A stretch of DNA of 64,000 nucleotides from an uncultured Mailhella sp. (lineage in GTDB: Bacteria; Desulfobacterota; Desulfovibrionia; Desulfovibrionales; Desulfovibrionaceae), in assembly GCA_910578585.1 (NCBI GenBank), contig CAJTRG010000002.1, positions 121,668 to 185,667 of the forward strand, written 5' to 3'. The position numbers and the translations under genes are program-made. This document shows, one piece after another, positions 52,278 through 59,769 of the stretch. The notes below the pieces were generated by a model. The model was not told the origin of the DNA. It ran no database searches and was given only the letters and a program-made list of their open reading frames with translations. Positions within the stretch are counted from its first letter, which is position 1; every line of letters starts with the position of its first letter.

Positions 52278-53291
52278 TTATTTCCCTGTTTGCATTGAAA
52301 TTCTTGGATCAGCAAGCCGATAACAAAAATCAGCCAGCAAATTTCCCGCAAGGGTCAGTATGGCGCCAAAAACCAAATTCCCCATAATAAGAGGATAATC
52401 ACGAGCCATAACCGCTGTATAAAAGAGCTGACCAAGCCCGGGAAGCGCAAAAATACTTTCAATAATAACACTTCCGCCAATCAGCCCGGGAATGGATAAA
52501 CCTAGAAGGGTAATCACAGGAAGAAGCGCGTTGCGAAGTGCATGTTTATAAATAATCATTCTGTGTGTGAGCCCCTTGGCCTTTGCCGTCAAAATAAAAT
52601 CCTGACGCAAAACCTCAAGCATGGAAGATCGCAAAAAACGTGAAGTTCCGGCAATAGCTCCAAGGGTTGAAACAATAATGGGCAAAATTAAATGATGAAG
52701 AATATCAAAACATTGCTGAAAAAGTGACAATTCATGAAAATTTAAACTGGTAATCCCTGACAGAGGCACAAGACTATGCTCAATGCCAAAATACAGCATT
52801 AAAAGAAGAGCCAGCCAAAAACCCGGCATGGCAAATCCTAAAAAGACTAAAAAGGTAAAAAACTTATCAATAAATTTTCCCTGATGCACAGCAGAAATAA
52901 TCCCAATAGGCAGCGCAAGCAGCAGGGCAAGGAAAAGGGAAGTGACATTGAGTCCCACCGTCAGAGGCAAACGTTCCACAATCTTGTCAATAACAGGCCG
53001 TCCGTCTCCAGATAAAGAATTGCCAAAATCAAATTGCACCAGGCGTGAAAGCCAATCATAATACTGCACAAAAAGCGGCTTATCAAGTCCATACAGTGCA
53101 TTTAACTTCTCGCGATAGGCTTCATTGACAAGCGGATTCAAACTTGTTTGCATATCCGTTGGTGAGCCGGGCGCTAAATGCATAACAAAAAAACTAATAA
53201 GGGTAATTCCTAAAAATATAAGCATTATCCATAAAAGTTTTTTTGAAAAATACAGAACTGAATGGGCAAATGAAGACTGTGCAGACAGCAA
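52278..53291 (-). CDS. Peptide/nickel-type ABC transporter permease (DppB/OppB)
   Basis: About 337 aa with six helices. FVMHLAPGSPTDMQTSLNPL, YGLDKPLFVQYYDWL and the EAA loop RMIIYKHALRNALLPVITLL are typical of DppB. The likely start is the TTG at 53291, with AAGGAG 9 bases upstream and the upstream gene's stop 5 bases before it. An ATG-initiated reading from 53384 or 53351 would overlap the upstream gene and lacks a site. Confidence 0.88.
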   Translation of the reverse strand: MLSAQSSFAHSVLYFSKKLLWIMLIFLGITLISFFVMHLAPGSPTDMQTSLNPLVNEAYREKLNALYGLDKPLFVQYYDWLSRLVQFDFGNSLSGDGRPVIDKIVERLPLTVGLNVTSLFLALLLALPIGIISAVHQGKFIDKFFTFLVFLGFAMPGFWLALLLMLYFGIEHSLVPLSGITSLNFHELSLFQQCFDILHHLILPIIVSTLGAIAGTSRFLRSSMLEVLRQDFILTAKAKGLTHRMIIYKHALRNALLPVITLLGLSIPGLIGGSVIIESIFALPGLGQLFYTAVMARDYPLIMGNLVFGAILTLAGNLLADFCYRLADPRISMQTGK

Positions 53292-53295
53292 GGAC

Positions 53296-53847
53296 TTATG
53301 CTCCTTGAGAAATATCGTGGTGTATCCAGGTATTGATTGCCTGAACTTCATCCTGCCAAGCTTTTTCAGCAAGGCGAATTTCAAGGAATTGTTTATACAC
53401 TTCGTCGATGAGCTCTAAACCTTCGGAAATAAACTGCATTTTAATATAAAAGGTTGCGTCCTCATCAGCTTCATTTTCACTTTCTTTGCTGATAACAGGT
53501 GTTTTGAAGGAATTGAGGCAAAAATCTTCTGCTTTTAATGAAACTTGCCAAACCATTTCATCTTTATAAAAATTGACAAGAGCACGGACAACCTTTTTGC
53601 CTGTGGAAAGCCCCAGTCTGGCTTCACGAAGAGGAGAAAAGGATCCGGAAACAGAAGCTGTTTCCTGATGTTCACCTTCACCGCCGCGCACAACCAAACG
53701 CTGCTCAATGCGCACATGGAAGCTGTACTCACCGTTTGTGGCTCTGAAAAGCCCATCAGCATATTCACTTCTGTACCATAACCAGGTAAGAAATTCCTGT
53801 CCTAACAAAATATCTATATTATCGCCAAGATAAGCTGCTTCTGTCAT
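53296..53847 (-). CDS. Protein resembling the C-terminal half of RdgC
   Basis: A 183-aa soluble protein containing DILLGQEFLTWLWYRSE near the N-terminus and FYIKMQFISEGLELIDEVYK near the end. The GEEFL.WLW and late helix patterns recall proteins annotated as RdgC-related in Desulfovibrio-type genomes, but the match is by eye and weak. AAAGGA precedes the ATG. It lies 11 bases after the N-terminal-like partner, so the pair may act together in recombination control. Confidence 0.45.
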   Translation of the reverse strand: MTEAAYLGDNIDILLGQEFLTWLWYRSEYADGLFRATNGEYSFHVRIEQRLVVRGGEGEHQETASVSGSFSPLREARLGLSTGKKVVRALVNFYKDEMVWQVSLKAEDFCLNSFKTPVISKESENEADEDATFYIKMQFISEGLELIDEVYKQFLEIRLAEKAWQDEVQAINTWIHHDISQGA

Positions 53848-53858
53848 TGTTCTTTCCT

Positions 53859-54479
53859 TTAATCAATATTGAATGTTGTTGGTTCAAGTTCGTCAAGTTT
53901 GTCTTCACAGCCACTTCCTAAAATATTTTGGGCTAGGGAGTAGGGGAGTACTTGTTCAATGTGAACATCAAAACTTCTCACAAAATATTCTGTAAACATA
54001 TCAATAACTTTTCTTTGTACAGAAGCAAAATAAATGGTTTTGTGGCTGTAATCCCAAATTACTTCAAAGACCGCAGGAATGGGGAGTGTACGCGCACGCA
54101 GACGAAGTTTTACTTGTTCAATAATTTCTTTCTTTCTGTCTTTACTGATGTATTTCTTGCCAAGTTCTGCCATTTTTGCTTCGTCCTGACGAAGAGCAAT
54201 CGTCACATGCTTTTTGATAATTGCAGGTGCAACACGCCGCGTATCTACACGAAAAGCAAAAACTATAAATTCGCTTTTGCGCGGACTTGATGTGGCAAAA
54301 TCCAAATCAAGCATATCATCAAAATTCGTCCAGCCATATCCACGTTCATCTGCCGTATCATCAATGTCTATCATGGCATATTTGCGCAGTACATCTTCAA
54401 TAGAATCATAAATTTCAGGCTTTACATCATCAAGAACTCTAAAGCGTGTAAAACTTGTGCTAGATTTTAGAAAGCTCAT
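53859..54479 (-). CDS. rdgC: RdgC-like protein, N-terminal type
   Basis: A 206-aa protein. ERGYGWTNFDDMLDLDF recalls the G-W-V/T-x segment of RdgC. After it come AFRVDTRRVAPAIIKKHVTI, then KYISKDRKKEIIEQVKLRLR and TIYFASVQRKVIDMFTEYFV, in the same order as the R-[KR]-E-x-K-I-L-P-x-x-V-I-K-x-x-[LV] and K-x-x-K-D-x-[LIV]-[LIV]-x-L segments of E. coli RdgC. RdgC is a ring-shaped DNA-binding protein that limits RecA. E. coli RdgC has about 303 residues, so this is shorter and may need the following gene. AGGGG precedes the ATG. Confidence 0.55.
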   Translation of the reverse strand: MSFLKSSTSFTRFRVLDDVKPEIYDSIEDVLRKYAMIDIDDTADERGYGWTNFDDMLDLDFATSSPRKSEFIVFAFRVDTRRVAPAIIKKHVTIALRQDEAKMAELGKKYISKDRKKEIIEQVKLRLRARTLPIPAVFEVIWDYSHKTIYFASVQRKVIDMFTEYFVRSFDVHIEQVLPYSLAQNILGSGCEDKLDELEPTTFNID

Positions 54480-54602
54480 AAAAACCCCTTATTTGTTAAT
54501 CTTAATAATTTTACTTTAATCAAGCCGTTTAATCAAATATTTTGTCACAGATAAAAATTAAATTTTAAAGTAAAGTTTTTAGTAAGTTACACGATATAAT
54601 TG

Positions 54603-54638
54603 TTAAAGGCTAAAAAGCCTTGAAATGCTAATCTTCAT
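54603..54638 (-). CDS. Very short ORF (11 codons) with strong ribosome site
   Basis: MKISISRLFSL, followed by TAA, behind AGGAGTTTTT. AAGGCT-TTTT-AGCCTT forms a small hairpin over its last codons. It could be a leader peptide or the 5' stub of a deleted gene. The RBS is clear; expression is unproven. Confidence 0.25.
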   Translation of the reverse strand: MKISISRLFSL

Positions 54639-54662
54639 AAAAACTCCTAATAAAAACTCCTA
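54637..54662. repeat. 13-bp tandem duplication
   Basis: ATAAAAACTCCTA occurs twice in direct succession. On the minus strand each copy carries TAGGAG, so the ribosome site of the 11-codon ORF is duplicated. Confidence 0.7.
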
Positions 54663-54705
54663 AACATAGTAGAGAAGTTACCAATGTTGCTTCTCTACTA
54701 TGTTT
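54662..54705. repeat. 16-bp perfect inverted repeat
   Basis: AAACATAGTAGAGAAG (54662-54677) and its complement (54690-54705) around a 12-nt loop, with a T-run at the right end. It is terminator-like, but no plus-strand gene precedes it. Confidence 0.6.
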
Positions 54706-55163
54706 TAATAGATTGAAAATTATATATAATTCTAAAATACTCTTATAAATTAGTTGGTTATTAACAGACAGCCTCATACATGGAATAAATTTGTTATAGA
54801 AAATAAGTGCATGATAAAATAAAAAAGCAATATCAATACGAACGCACTAAAACTGAATAAAATCATTATAAAATAAATCATACTCAAGCTCACTGCTTTA
54901 TTTTTTATTTAAAATTTAACAGTTGGACTTATAATTTATTTATCAATAAAATTTTCTGCCATATTCAAGTAATTAAAAAGTGATATGATTAATAACTAGT
55001 TGTAATATTTTAGCATTACTTTTGTCTCATATGTCTCATAATGTAAATTATGTAAACTTTTATGAGTAATATAATAATGATATCTAAATAATAAACAAAT
55101 ATTCCCATACAATTGTAACTGTAACGGTATTTGCCTTAAGCAACTTAATTGTATTTTATATTG

Positions 55164-57005
55164 CTATGAATTTTTATCTATAAAAACAGAAAAACAGTTA
55201 GCTGATTTTTTAATTAAATATATCTCTCCCCTACTTTTCTCTTTTTTTTCACAAGGAAGCTCATTATCAAGACTTGAAGCTTCTTTTGCTTCGTCCTTTT
55301 TGCGGGAGAAGTGCATGCCTGCAAGAAACGCTTTTTTCACTTCGTCAGAAGGCGCAATGCCCGCCGCCTGTAAAATTTCTTCAATTTCAAAATCATCTTC
55401 ATCTTGAGCAGCTGCTTTTTCTTGTTCGCCAAGATCAGCGTCACAAGCCTTTTCCTGAGTTTCGTTGTCTTTTACGATTTCATTGTTTTCTGTTTGGTTT
55501 TCTTTTGGTTCCAGTTGTGCCATATTGTTTTCCTTTTGGGTTAGAGGTTGTATATTTTCTTGTGTTTCCTTTACATTTTCGCCGCTGTCCGCAACACGAA
55601 CATCAGCGCCAACCCTGCCTTCTGCTTTAGAGCAGCGCTCGGTCAGGCGTCCTTCCTGACACTCGCTGTCGCTTGCGAAAAGCGTGGTTTTCGCTTCGCT
55701 CCCGCTGCGCGGCTTCAGTGCGTCCTGCACTGCTTTTCCGCTGTCCGCAACACGAACATCAGCGCCAGCCCTGCCTTCTTCCACAAGGGCGACATGGTTT
55801 CCTTGAATTTCGGTCATAATAAAGTCATAGGGCTGACCATTGAATTCGCCTTTTTCAAGAACTGTGGTATAGAAATAAGAACAGGAGAGTTCCACACGTT
55901 CGCCGCTTTCAATTTTTCTGATTGCTTCGGCGTCCGTGATAGTCAGGCTTGCCTGCAAATACGGCGCATTATAAACGCAGTCTGTGCCGACTGAGCCCAC
56001 TCTAAACTCGCGCTGGGGCTTTTCCGCGCTGTCAAAGTGGTGGTCGCGCATGAGCGGCAGCCCGTTAAACGTTTGGGCGGCTTTTTTGAGTTCCTCGCCC
56101 TTGCGGTAACCGTAATAAAGTTTGTCCTGTTCCAAACCCAAAGCTTCGGAGTTCACAATTTCATAGCCCCAGTAGGGATCCACGCTTTCCTTGGTGAGAT
56201 TGGAAAGCTCCACATGCATAAAGCCGTTTATGTCAAAACTGCGCTTGCTCTTGCTGTCAAAAATAACTGTTCTTTTGTTCATGGGTTCATCTTCCAGAAT
56301 ATCTATTTCAATGTTGACAATTTCATATTGCGGGCGTATATTTTTATCAAAAGCCATAGATGAAAGGCGCGGGGGCAGTCCCTTGCGGTGCTCGTTACTT
56401 TGGTAATGGGTAATCCTCCAGTGTTCATCATGGCTTTTTCCTTTTTCTATTGCGCTATCTGTAGACACAAAGTAGCTGTGTGCTTGCAATGTTTTGTCAT
56501 CTTTTCTTGTTCCAACATCAACACTTACTTTCGCCTTTACAGGTTTTCCGTTTATTTCTTTTTCAATAGTATTTTCAAAATAATGAAAATCTGAAAACAC
56601 ATTGCTTGAATGTTTTAATCCGCCTTTATCTTTATAGTGTTGTAAGACATCAGGAACATCCTCTAAAAATTCCGCTTTGTAATGCTTCTGACTTCCTATA
56701 CACTGTTTGAATTCTCTCCAAGTTCCACCTGTAAAAAGGATATCTGCTTCAATACCGTTTATTTTTGTTTGGACTGACCTATCCTGTAAGTTATCTTTGA
56801 AAAATTGATACGCTGCTTTCTCTTTATCGTTGCCATTTTCTTTTAAATACTCGCTGAAAGATTTTGCCGGTTTTTGATAGGGAGTTAGAACATTAGAGGT
56901 CTTTTGCTTCTCTATTTTATTGCCAACTTTGCCCTCTAAATTTCCGTTTTCATCCAAGGGAACAGCGGTGCCGTTTATGGTTATCCACTTTTTCTCTTCC
57001 GGCAT
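55164..57005 (-). CDS. Phage protein: nuclease-like N-terminal region fused to DUF2213 prohead region
   Basis: A 613-aa protein. Residues about 50-250 (DILFTGGTWREFKQCIGSQK, DEHWRITHYQSNEH) resemble polyvalent/barnase-EndoU-type nuclease modules carried by phage structural proteins. Residues about 260-440 match DUF2213 (YGYRKGEELKKAAQTFNGLP, LMRDHHFDS, LTITDAEAIRKIESGERVEL, GNHVALVEEGRAGADVRVAD), a phage head-maturation region. A 42-bp direct repeat duplicates GRxGADVRVADSG around an inserted 38-residue stretch. The last ~20 residues (KSRGEIYLIKKSANCFSV...) look like read-through into host DNA after the 14-bp repeat at 55225. GC is visibly higher than in the neighbours. It is probably a remnant. 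Confidence 0.65.
   Translation of the reverse strand: MPEEKKWITINGTAVPLDENGNLEGKVGNKIEKQKTSNVLTPYQKPAKSFSEYLKENGNDKEKAAYQFFKDNLQDRSVQTKINGIEADILFTGGTWREFKQCIGSQKHYKAEFLEDVPDVLQHYKDKGGLKHSSNVFSDFHYFENTIEKEINGKPVKAKVSVDVGTRKDDKTLQAHSYFVSTDSAIEKGKSHDEHWRITHYQSNEHRKGLPPRLSSMAFDKNIRPQYEIVNIEIDILEDEPMNKRTVIFDSKSKRSFDINGFMHVELSNLTKESVDPYWGYEIVNSEALGLEQDKLYYGYRKGEELKKAAQTFNGLPLMRDHHFDSAEKPQREFRVGSVGTDCVYNAPYLQASLTITDAEAIRKIESGERVELSCSYFYTTVLEKGEFNGQPYDFIMTEIQGNHVALVEEGRAGADVRVADSGKAVQDALKPRSGSEAKTTLFASDSECQEGRLTERCSKAEGRVGADVRVADSGENVKETQENIQPLTQKENNMAQLEPKENQTENNEIVKDNETQEKACDADLGEQEKAAAQDEDDFEIEEILQAAGIAPSDEVKKAFLAGMHFSRKKDEAKEASSLDNELPCEKKEKSRGEIYLIKKSANCFSVFIDKNS
55225..55238. repeat. 14-bp direct repeat, left copy, bordering phage genes
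   Basis: TCTCCCCTACTTTT; the right copy at 57469-57482 reads TCTCCCCTGCTTTT (13 of 14 identical). The two copies enclose exactly the phage-derived genes. Confidence 0.45.
55582..55779. repeat. 42-bp direct repeat pair within the phage gene
   Basis: Copies at 55582-55623 and 55738-55779 differ at one base. They are 156 bp apart, a multiple of three, so the reading frame is kept and GRxGADVRVADSG is encoded twice. Confidence 0.85.
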
Positions 57006-57008
57006 AAT

Positions 57009-57458
57009 TTAATCCTTTTGCACATCCGGCAAAACAAGTTTAAAGCGGCAGTTGCAATTAATAAGCTCTCCGGGCATGATAAATTTACCCACATCAGGGT
57101 CATACATACCCTTGTTCAGGTCAAACTTCTTGCCGTCAAAGTGTTTATGGGTTTCACGGCTCATTTTCGCGCCGGGAATATGCACCCAGGTTGCTTCCTG
57201 AATGCCTGCTTCCAGGCTTCGAGCACGGCTGATTGCCTGCATGGCTTTATTGGTTTGGTCACGGGCTATGATTTTTGCCTTGCGTTCTGAAACGCGAAAA
57301 CGGTCAGTAAGTTCCCTGCGGATATAATCCATGTCTCTGCCATTCTTGACGCCCTGCATGACAATGGTTTGCACTTGCTCAAAATAGGCTGTGTGTATGG
57401 ATTTTATAAGCCCCACGTTTTCCGCAATGGTCGCCTGTAAAATATCGTAGACTTGCAA
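57009..57458 (-). pseudogene. Phage head morphogenesis protein (SPP1 gp7/Mu gpF-like), 5'-truncated
   Basis: 149 codons match the C-terminal part of phage minor head proteins: YIRRELTDRFRVSERKAKII, ARDQTNKAMQAISRARSLEA, and the zinc-binding-like end HKHFDGKKFDLNKGMYDPDV with GELINCNCRFKLVLPD. Complete homologues are usually well over 250 residues. Here the only start is a TTG at 57458, the frame stays open upstream for about 20 codons with no start, and it then runs into the promoter of the next host gene. The gene's 5' part has been lost. Confidence 0.75.
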
Positions 57459-57468
57459 AAAATTTCCT

Positions 57469-57482
57469 TCTCCCCTGCTTTT
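57469..57482. repeat. 14-bp direct repeat, right copy
   Basis: TCTCCCCTGCTTTT abuts the -35 box of the DUF3179 gene's promoter; partner at 55225-55238. Confidence 0.45.
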
Positions 57483-57509
57483 GACTATTTTTATAAAGAA
57501 ACGTATACT
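57481..57509 (+). promoter_or_regulatory. Sigma-70 promoter of the DUF3179 gene
   Basis: TTGACT (57481-57486), 17-bp spacer, TATACT (57504-57509), 20 bases before the ATG. It is intact despite lying at the edge of the phage remnant. Confidence 0.8.
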
Positions 57510-57528
57510 GCCTTTTCAGGAGTTTAGT

Positions 57529-58746
57529 ATGAAGCCCAGTATAGTATTTCTTTCCTTATTTCTATTGCTGACAAGTAATTTTGCTTTTCATTCAAACAGT
57601 TATGCTCTTCCGCAAACGCAGGAAGATTTGGAATATATTGCCGAACATTTAGTTCAAACCGGTGTTGATGAGAAAAATTTACAGCCATTGGTGAACCCGC
57701 GTTTTACATCTGTCAGTCTGGCATCCATGGCACTGGATGAAAATGAACCTGTTTTTATCATTTGTACTGGCAGATTAAAGCCATTGCGTGACCGTGACGT
57801 GATTATTTTACCGCAAAAAATTATGGTCTGGCATGAAGTTCTGAATATGATTGCCCAAGACCGTGCATTTGCCGTAACCTACAGTCCTATTTCCGGCACG
57901 TTAGCAACCTATAATACCAGACGTGACGAATTATATTTGCAATTGCAGGCAGACGGCAGACAATACAATGCCAACAGCGTGCTTCTTGATATCAATACCA
58001 ACAGCCGCTGGTCACAAATGTATGGTTTATGTTTTTTGGGTACGCTTATGGGCACAGGGCTTGAACTTTTGCCTTCCTATTGGACAACGTGGAGTAAAGC
58101 GCAAGCATTTTACATCAATAGAGGTAATGCCAGAGTTTTATTGACGCCTCGTTCAACCAATAAACGTTATGGCAAGGATCCCTATGGTTCTTATAATGAT
58201 CCGGAAAGCTTTTATTATAATGATAAACTTATCTACCCTGTTTCTCAAGTTGATAACCGTATGGGGCTCAAAGACATGGTTATTGGTTTGGAACTGGACA
58301 AAAAGTTAATCGCGATAAATATCAATTATGTGAAGAAAAAAGGTATAGTCAACTTTTTCTTTGATAAATATGCCCTTGTGGCCGTGCATGATAAAGCTCT
58401 TGATGTGGTGCGTATTTTTGACCGTACTGTCTGGTTTGGCAAGGATCCGCTTGTTATTGTCAAAGATACCAGTAAAACATTTAAAGATTTACAGACACAA
58501 AGTACATGGGATTTTGACGGCGTGTGCCGAAGCGGTAACTATTTAGGCACATTTATGAAAGAATATTTTGGAATTTATTCTTTTTGGTACAGCTTTGTTG
58601 CCAATAATCCTGAAACAGAAACAGTGCCCGGAAAGAGTGAAGTTCCTGATTCTGCCCTTGAGATGGGGGTTTTCAACGATACCCCCATTGGCGAAGATCT
58701 GAAAGGCCCTGTTGTTAACAGTGATATGAATATCCCTTGGAAATAA
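57529..58746 (+). CDS. Exported DUF3179-domain protein
   Basis: A 405-aa protein. A signal peptide (MKPSIVFLSLFLLLTSNFAF to about NSYA) leads to a DUF3179 domain: DENEPVFIICTGRLKPLRDR, IMVWHEVLNMIAQDRAFAVT, YSPISGTLATYNT, SVLLDINTNSRWSQMYGLCF and MGTGLELLPSYWTTWSKAQA follow the family order. In many members the SPL segment holds a cysteine (CPLCGT); here it is SPISGT, so that possible metal or redox site is lost. The function of the family is unknown. CAGGAG lies before the ATG at 57529. Confidence 0.85.
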   Translation: MKPSIVFLSLFLLLTSNFAFHSNSYALPQTQEDLEYIAEHLVQTGVDEKNLQPLVNPRFTSVSLASMALDENEPVFIICTGRLKPLRDRDVIILPQKIMVWHEVLNMIAQDRAFAVTYSPISGTLATYNTRRDELYLQLQADGRQYNANSVLLDINTNSRWSQMYGLCFLGTLMGTGLELLPSYWTTWSKAQAFYINRGNARVLLTPRSTNKRYGKDPYGSYNDPESFYYNDKLIYPVSQVDNRMGLKDMVIGLELDKKLIAININYVKKKGIVNFFFDKYALVAVHDKALDVVRIFDRTVWFGKDPLVIVKDTSKTFKDLQTQSTWDFDGVCRSGNYLGTFMKEYFGIYSFWYSFVANNPETETVPGKSEVPDSALEMGVFNDTPIGEDLKGPVVNSDMNIPWK

Positions 58747-58761
58747 TTTGAAAAATTTCCT

Positions 58762-59370
58762 TTATTTCCATTCAAGATATGCCATGCCAATGGAGCCTAA
58801 GCCAAAATGCCAGCGCTCAAGCATTTTTATGGAATTATCAGGCAGAATTTGCGGCAGTTCATAGAGAATACCCTCCACTGCCCCATTCTTTAAATATTCT
58901 TGAAAGACATGCACTGAATGTTTGTTGTTGGCAAATAATTTTTCTAAAAGGCAAACAGTATATTGACTGAATATAAATGAAAAATAACCAAGATATGCTA
59001 AATTTCTTTCCGGATTTTCAAACTCAAGAAAGAGGGCTTTAGGGGCAAGTTCGTGCATTTTTTGTATGAACTTAATTTGCTCATTTTTTGCAATCGAATG
59101 TAAATTAAATAATGAAACAGCAACATCAAATGTATCAAAACTCGCGGAATCAGCATTTTCAAAATTACTTGTAATTATATGTAATTCTTTATTAAACGTT
59201 ACACATGGCAAAGAATTTCTCTGACAGGCCATTTCAAAATTAACGATTTGTACAGTATTAAGATCATTTTTAATAACAGCAATTTTGCACTGTTTCTTCT
59301 CTTGCGAAAGAAATTTTGCAATCTCATCGAACAATTTTAGGCAATAAACCTGCAAAAGATAATTTTGCAT
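58762..59370 (-). CDS. SAM methyltransferase-like protein, N-terminally reduced
   Basis: A 202-aa protein. The middle TFDVAVSLFNLHSIAKNEQI, then KFIQKMHELAPKALFLEFEN, and the tail (YLKNGAVEGILYELPQILPD) follow the second half of Methyltransf_11/25 enzymes. The usual glycine-rich SAM loop (D-x-G-x-G) is replaced by CKIAVIKNDLNTVQIVNFEM. It may bind SAM weakly or have lost catalysis. Its start is near the queD stop, so it is probably co-transcribed with queD and dnaE. Confidence 0.6.
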   Translation of the reverse strand: MQNYLLQVYCLKLFDEIAKFLSQEKKQCKIAVIKNDLNTVQIVNFEMACQRNSLPCVTFNKELHIITSNFENADSASFDTFDVAVSLFNLHSIAKNEQIKFIQKMHELAPKALFLEFENPERNLAYLGYFSFIFSQYTVCLLEKLFANNKHSVHVFQEYLKNGAVEGILYELPQILPDNSIKMLERWHFGLGSIGMAYLEWK

Positions 59371-59372
59371 AA

Positions 59373-59765
59373 TTATTCAGTCACTTCACGGTATGTAGCA
59401 GTTTGGGCAGCTTTTTCGCTGATACTGACGCTGTATAATTTGACAGGATACTCCTTCAATCGTGGTTCAATGCATTTCCACAAATAACGCGCAATATTTT
59501 CAGATGAAGGATTGATTTTGTCAAAGGGAGGTGTTTCATTCAAAAAACAATGATCAAGCTTTTCAAGTTCTTCCCGAAGAATTTTTTTGAGGACTGTAAA
59601 ATCAGCAACAAGTTCAGTATCCTCTGTCAGTGTATCCCCTTCAACGACGAGTTCTGCCAAATAATTATGCCCATGCATATTTTCGCATTTGCCTTGATAA
59701 TTGCGCAGTGCATGAGCAGATGAAAAACTTTCTCTCACTGTTAATTGCCAAAAAGAACGTGCCAT
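59373..59765 (-). CDS. queD: 6-carboxy-5,6,7,8-tetrahydropterin synthase QueD
   Basis: A 130-aa protein of the PTPS family. The zinc-binding histidines are in SFSSAHALRNY (His18) and ENMHGHNYLAEL (His31, His33), with the catalytic cysteine in GKCENMHGH (Cys27). ADFTVLKKILREELEKLDHC then LNETPPFDKINPSSENIARY follow the family. It catalyses the first committed step of queuosine/7-deazapurine synthesis from dihydroneopterin triphosphate. AGGAT precedes the ATG; the dnaE stop is 4 bases upstream. Confidence 0.94.
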   Translation of the reverse strand: MARSFWQLTVRESFSSAHALRNYQGKCENMHGHNYLAELVVEGDTLTEDTELVADFTVLKKILREELEKLDHCFLNETPPFDKINPSSENIARYLWKCIEPRLKEYPVKLYSVSISEKAAQTATYREVTE

Positions 59766-59769
59766 ATTT

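Larger units (their letters stand above)
54480..55163. other. AT-rich 680-bp stretch without a protein gene
   Basis: Very AT-rich. It contains a 13-bp tandem duplication (54637-54662), a 16-bp perfect inverted repeat (54662-54705), and an 11-codon minus-strand ORF (54603-54638) with a good AGGAG site. Beyond 54720 I see no gene or structure. It borders the phage-derived genes and may be the scar of lost prophage DNA. Confidence 0.5.

Noticed and set aside
54480..57482. A complete prophage or integrative element
   Set aside because: No integrase, transposase, portal, terminase or capsid gene is present, and both phage genes are damaged.
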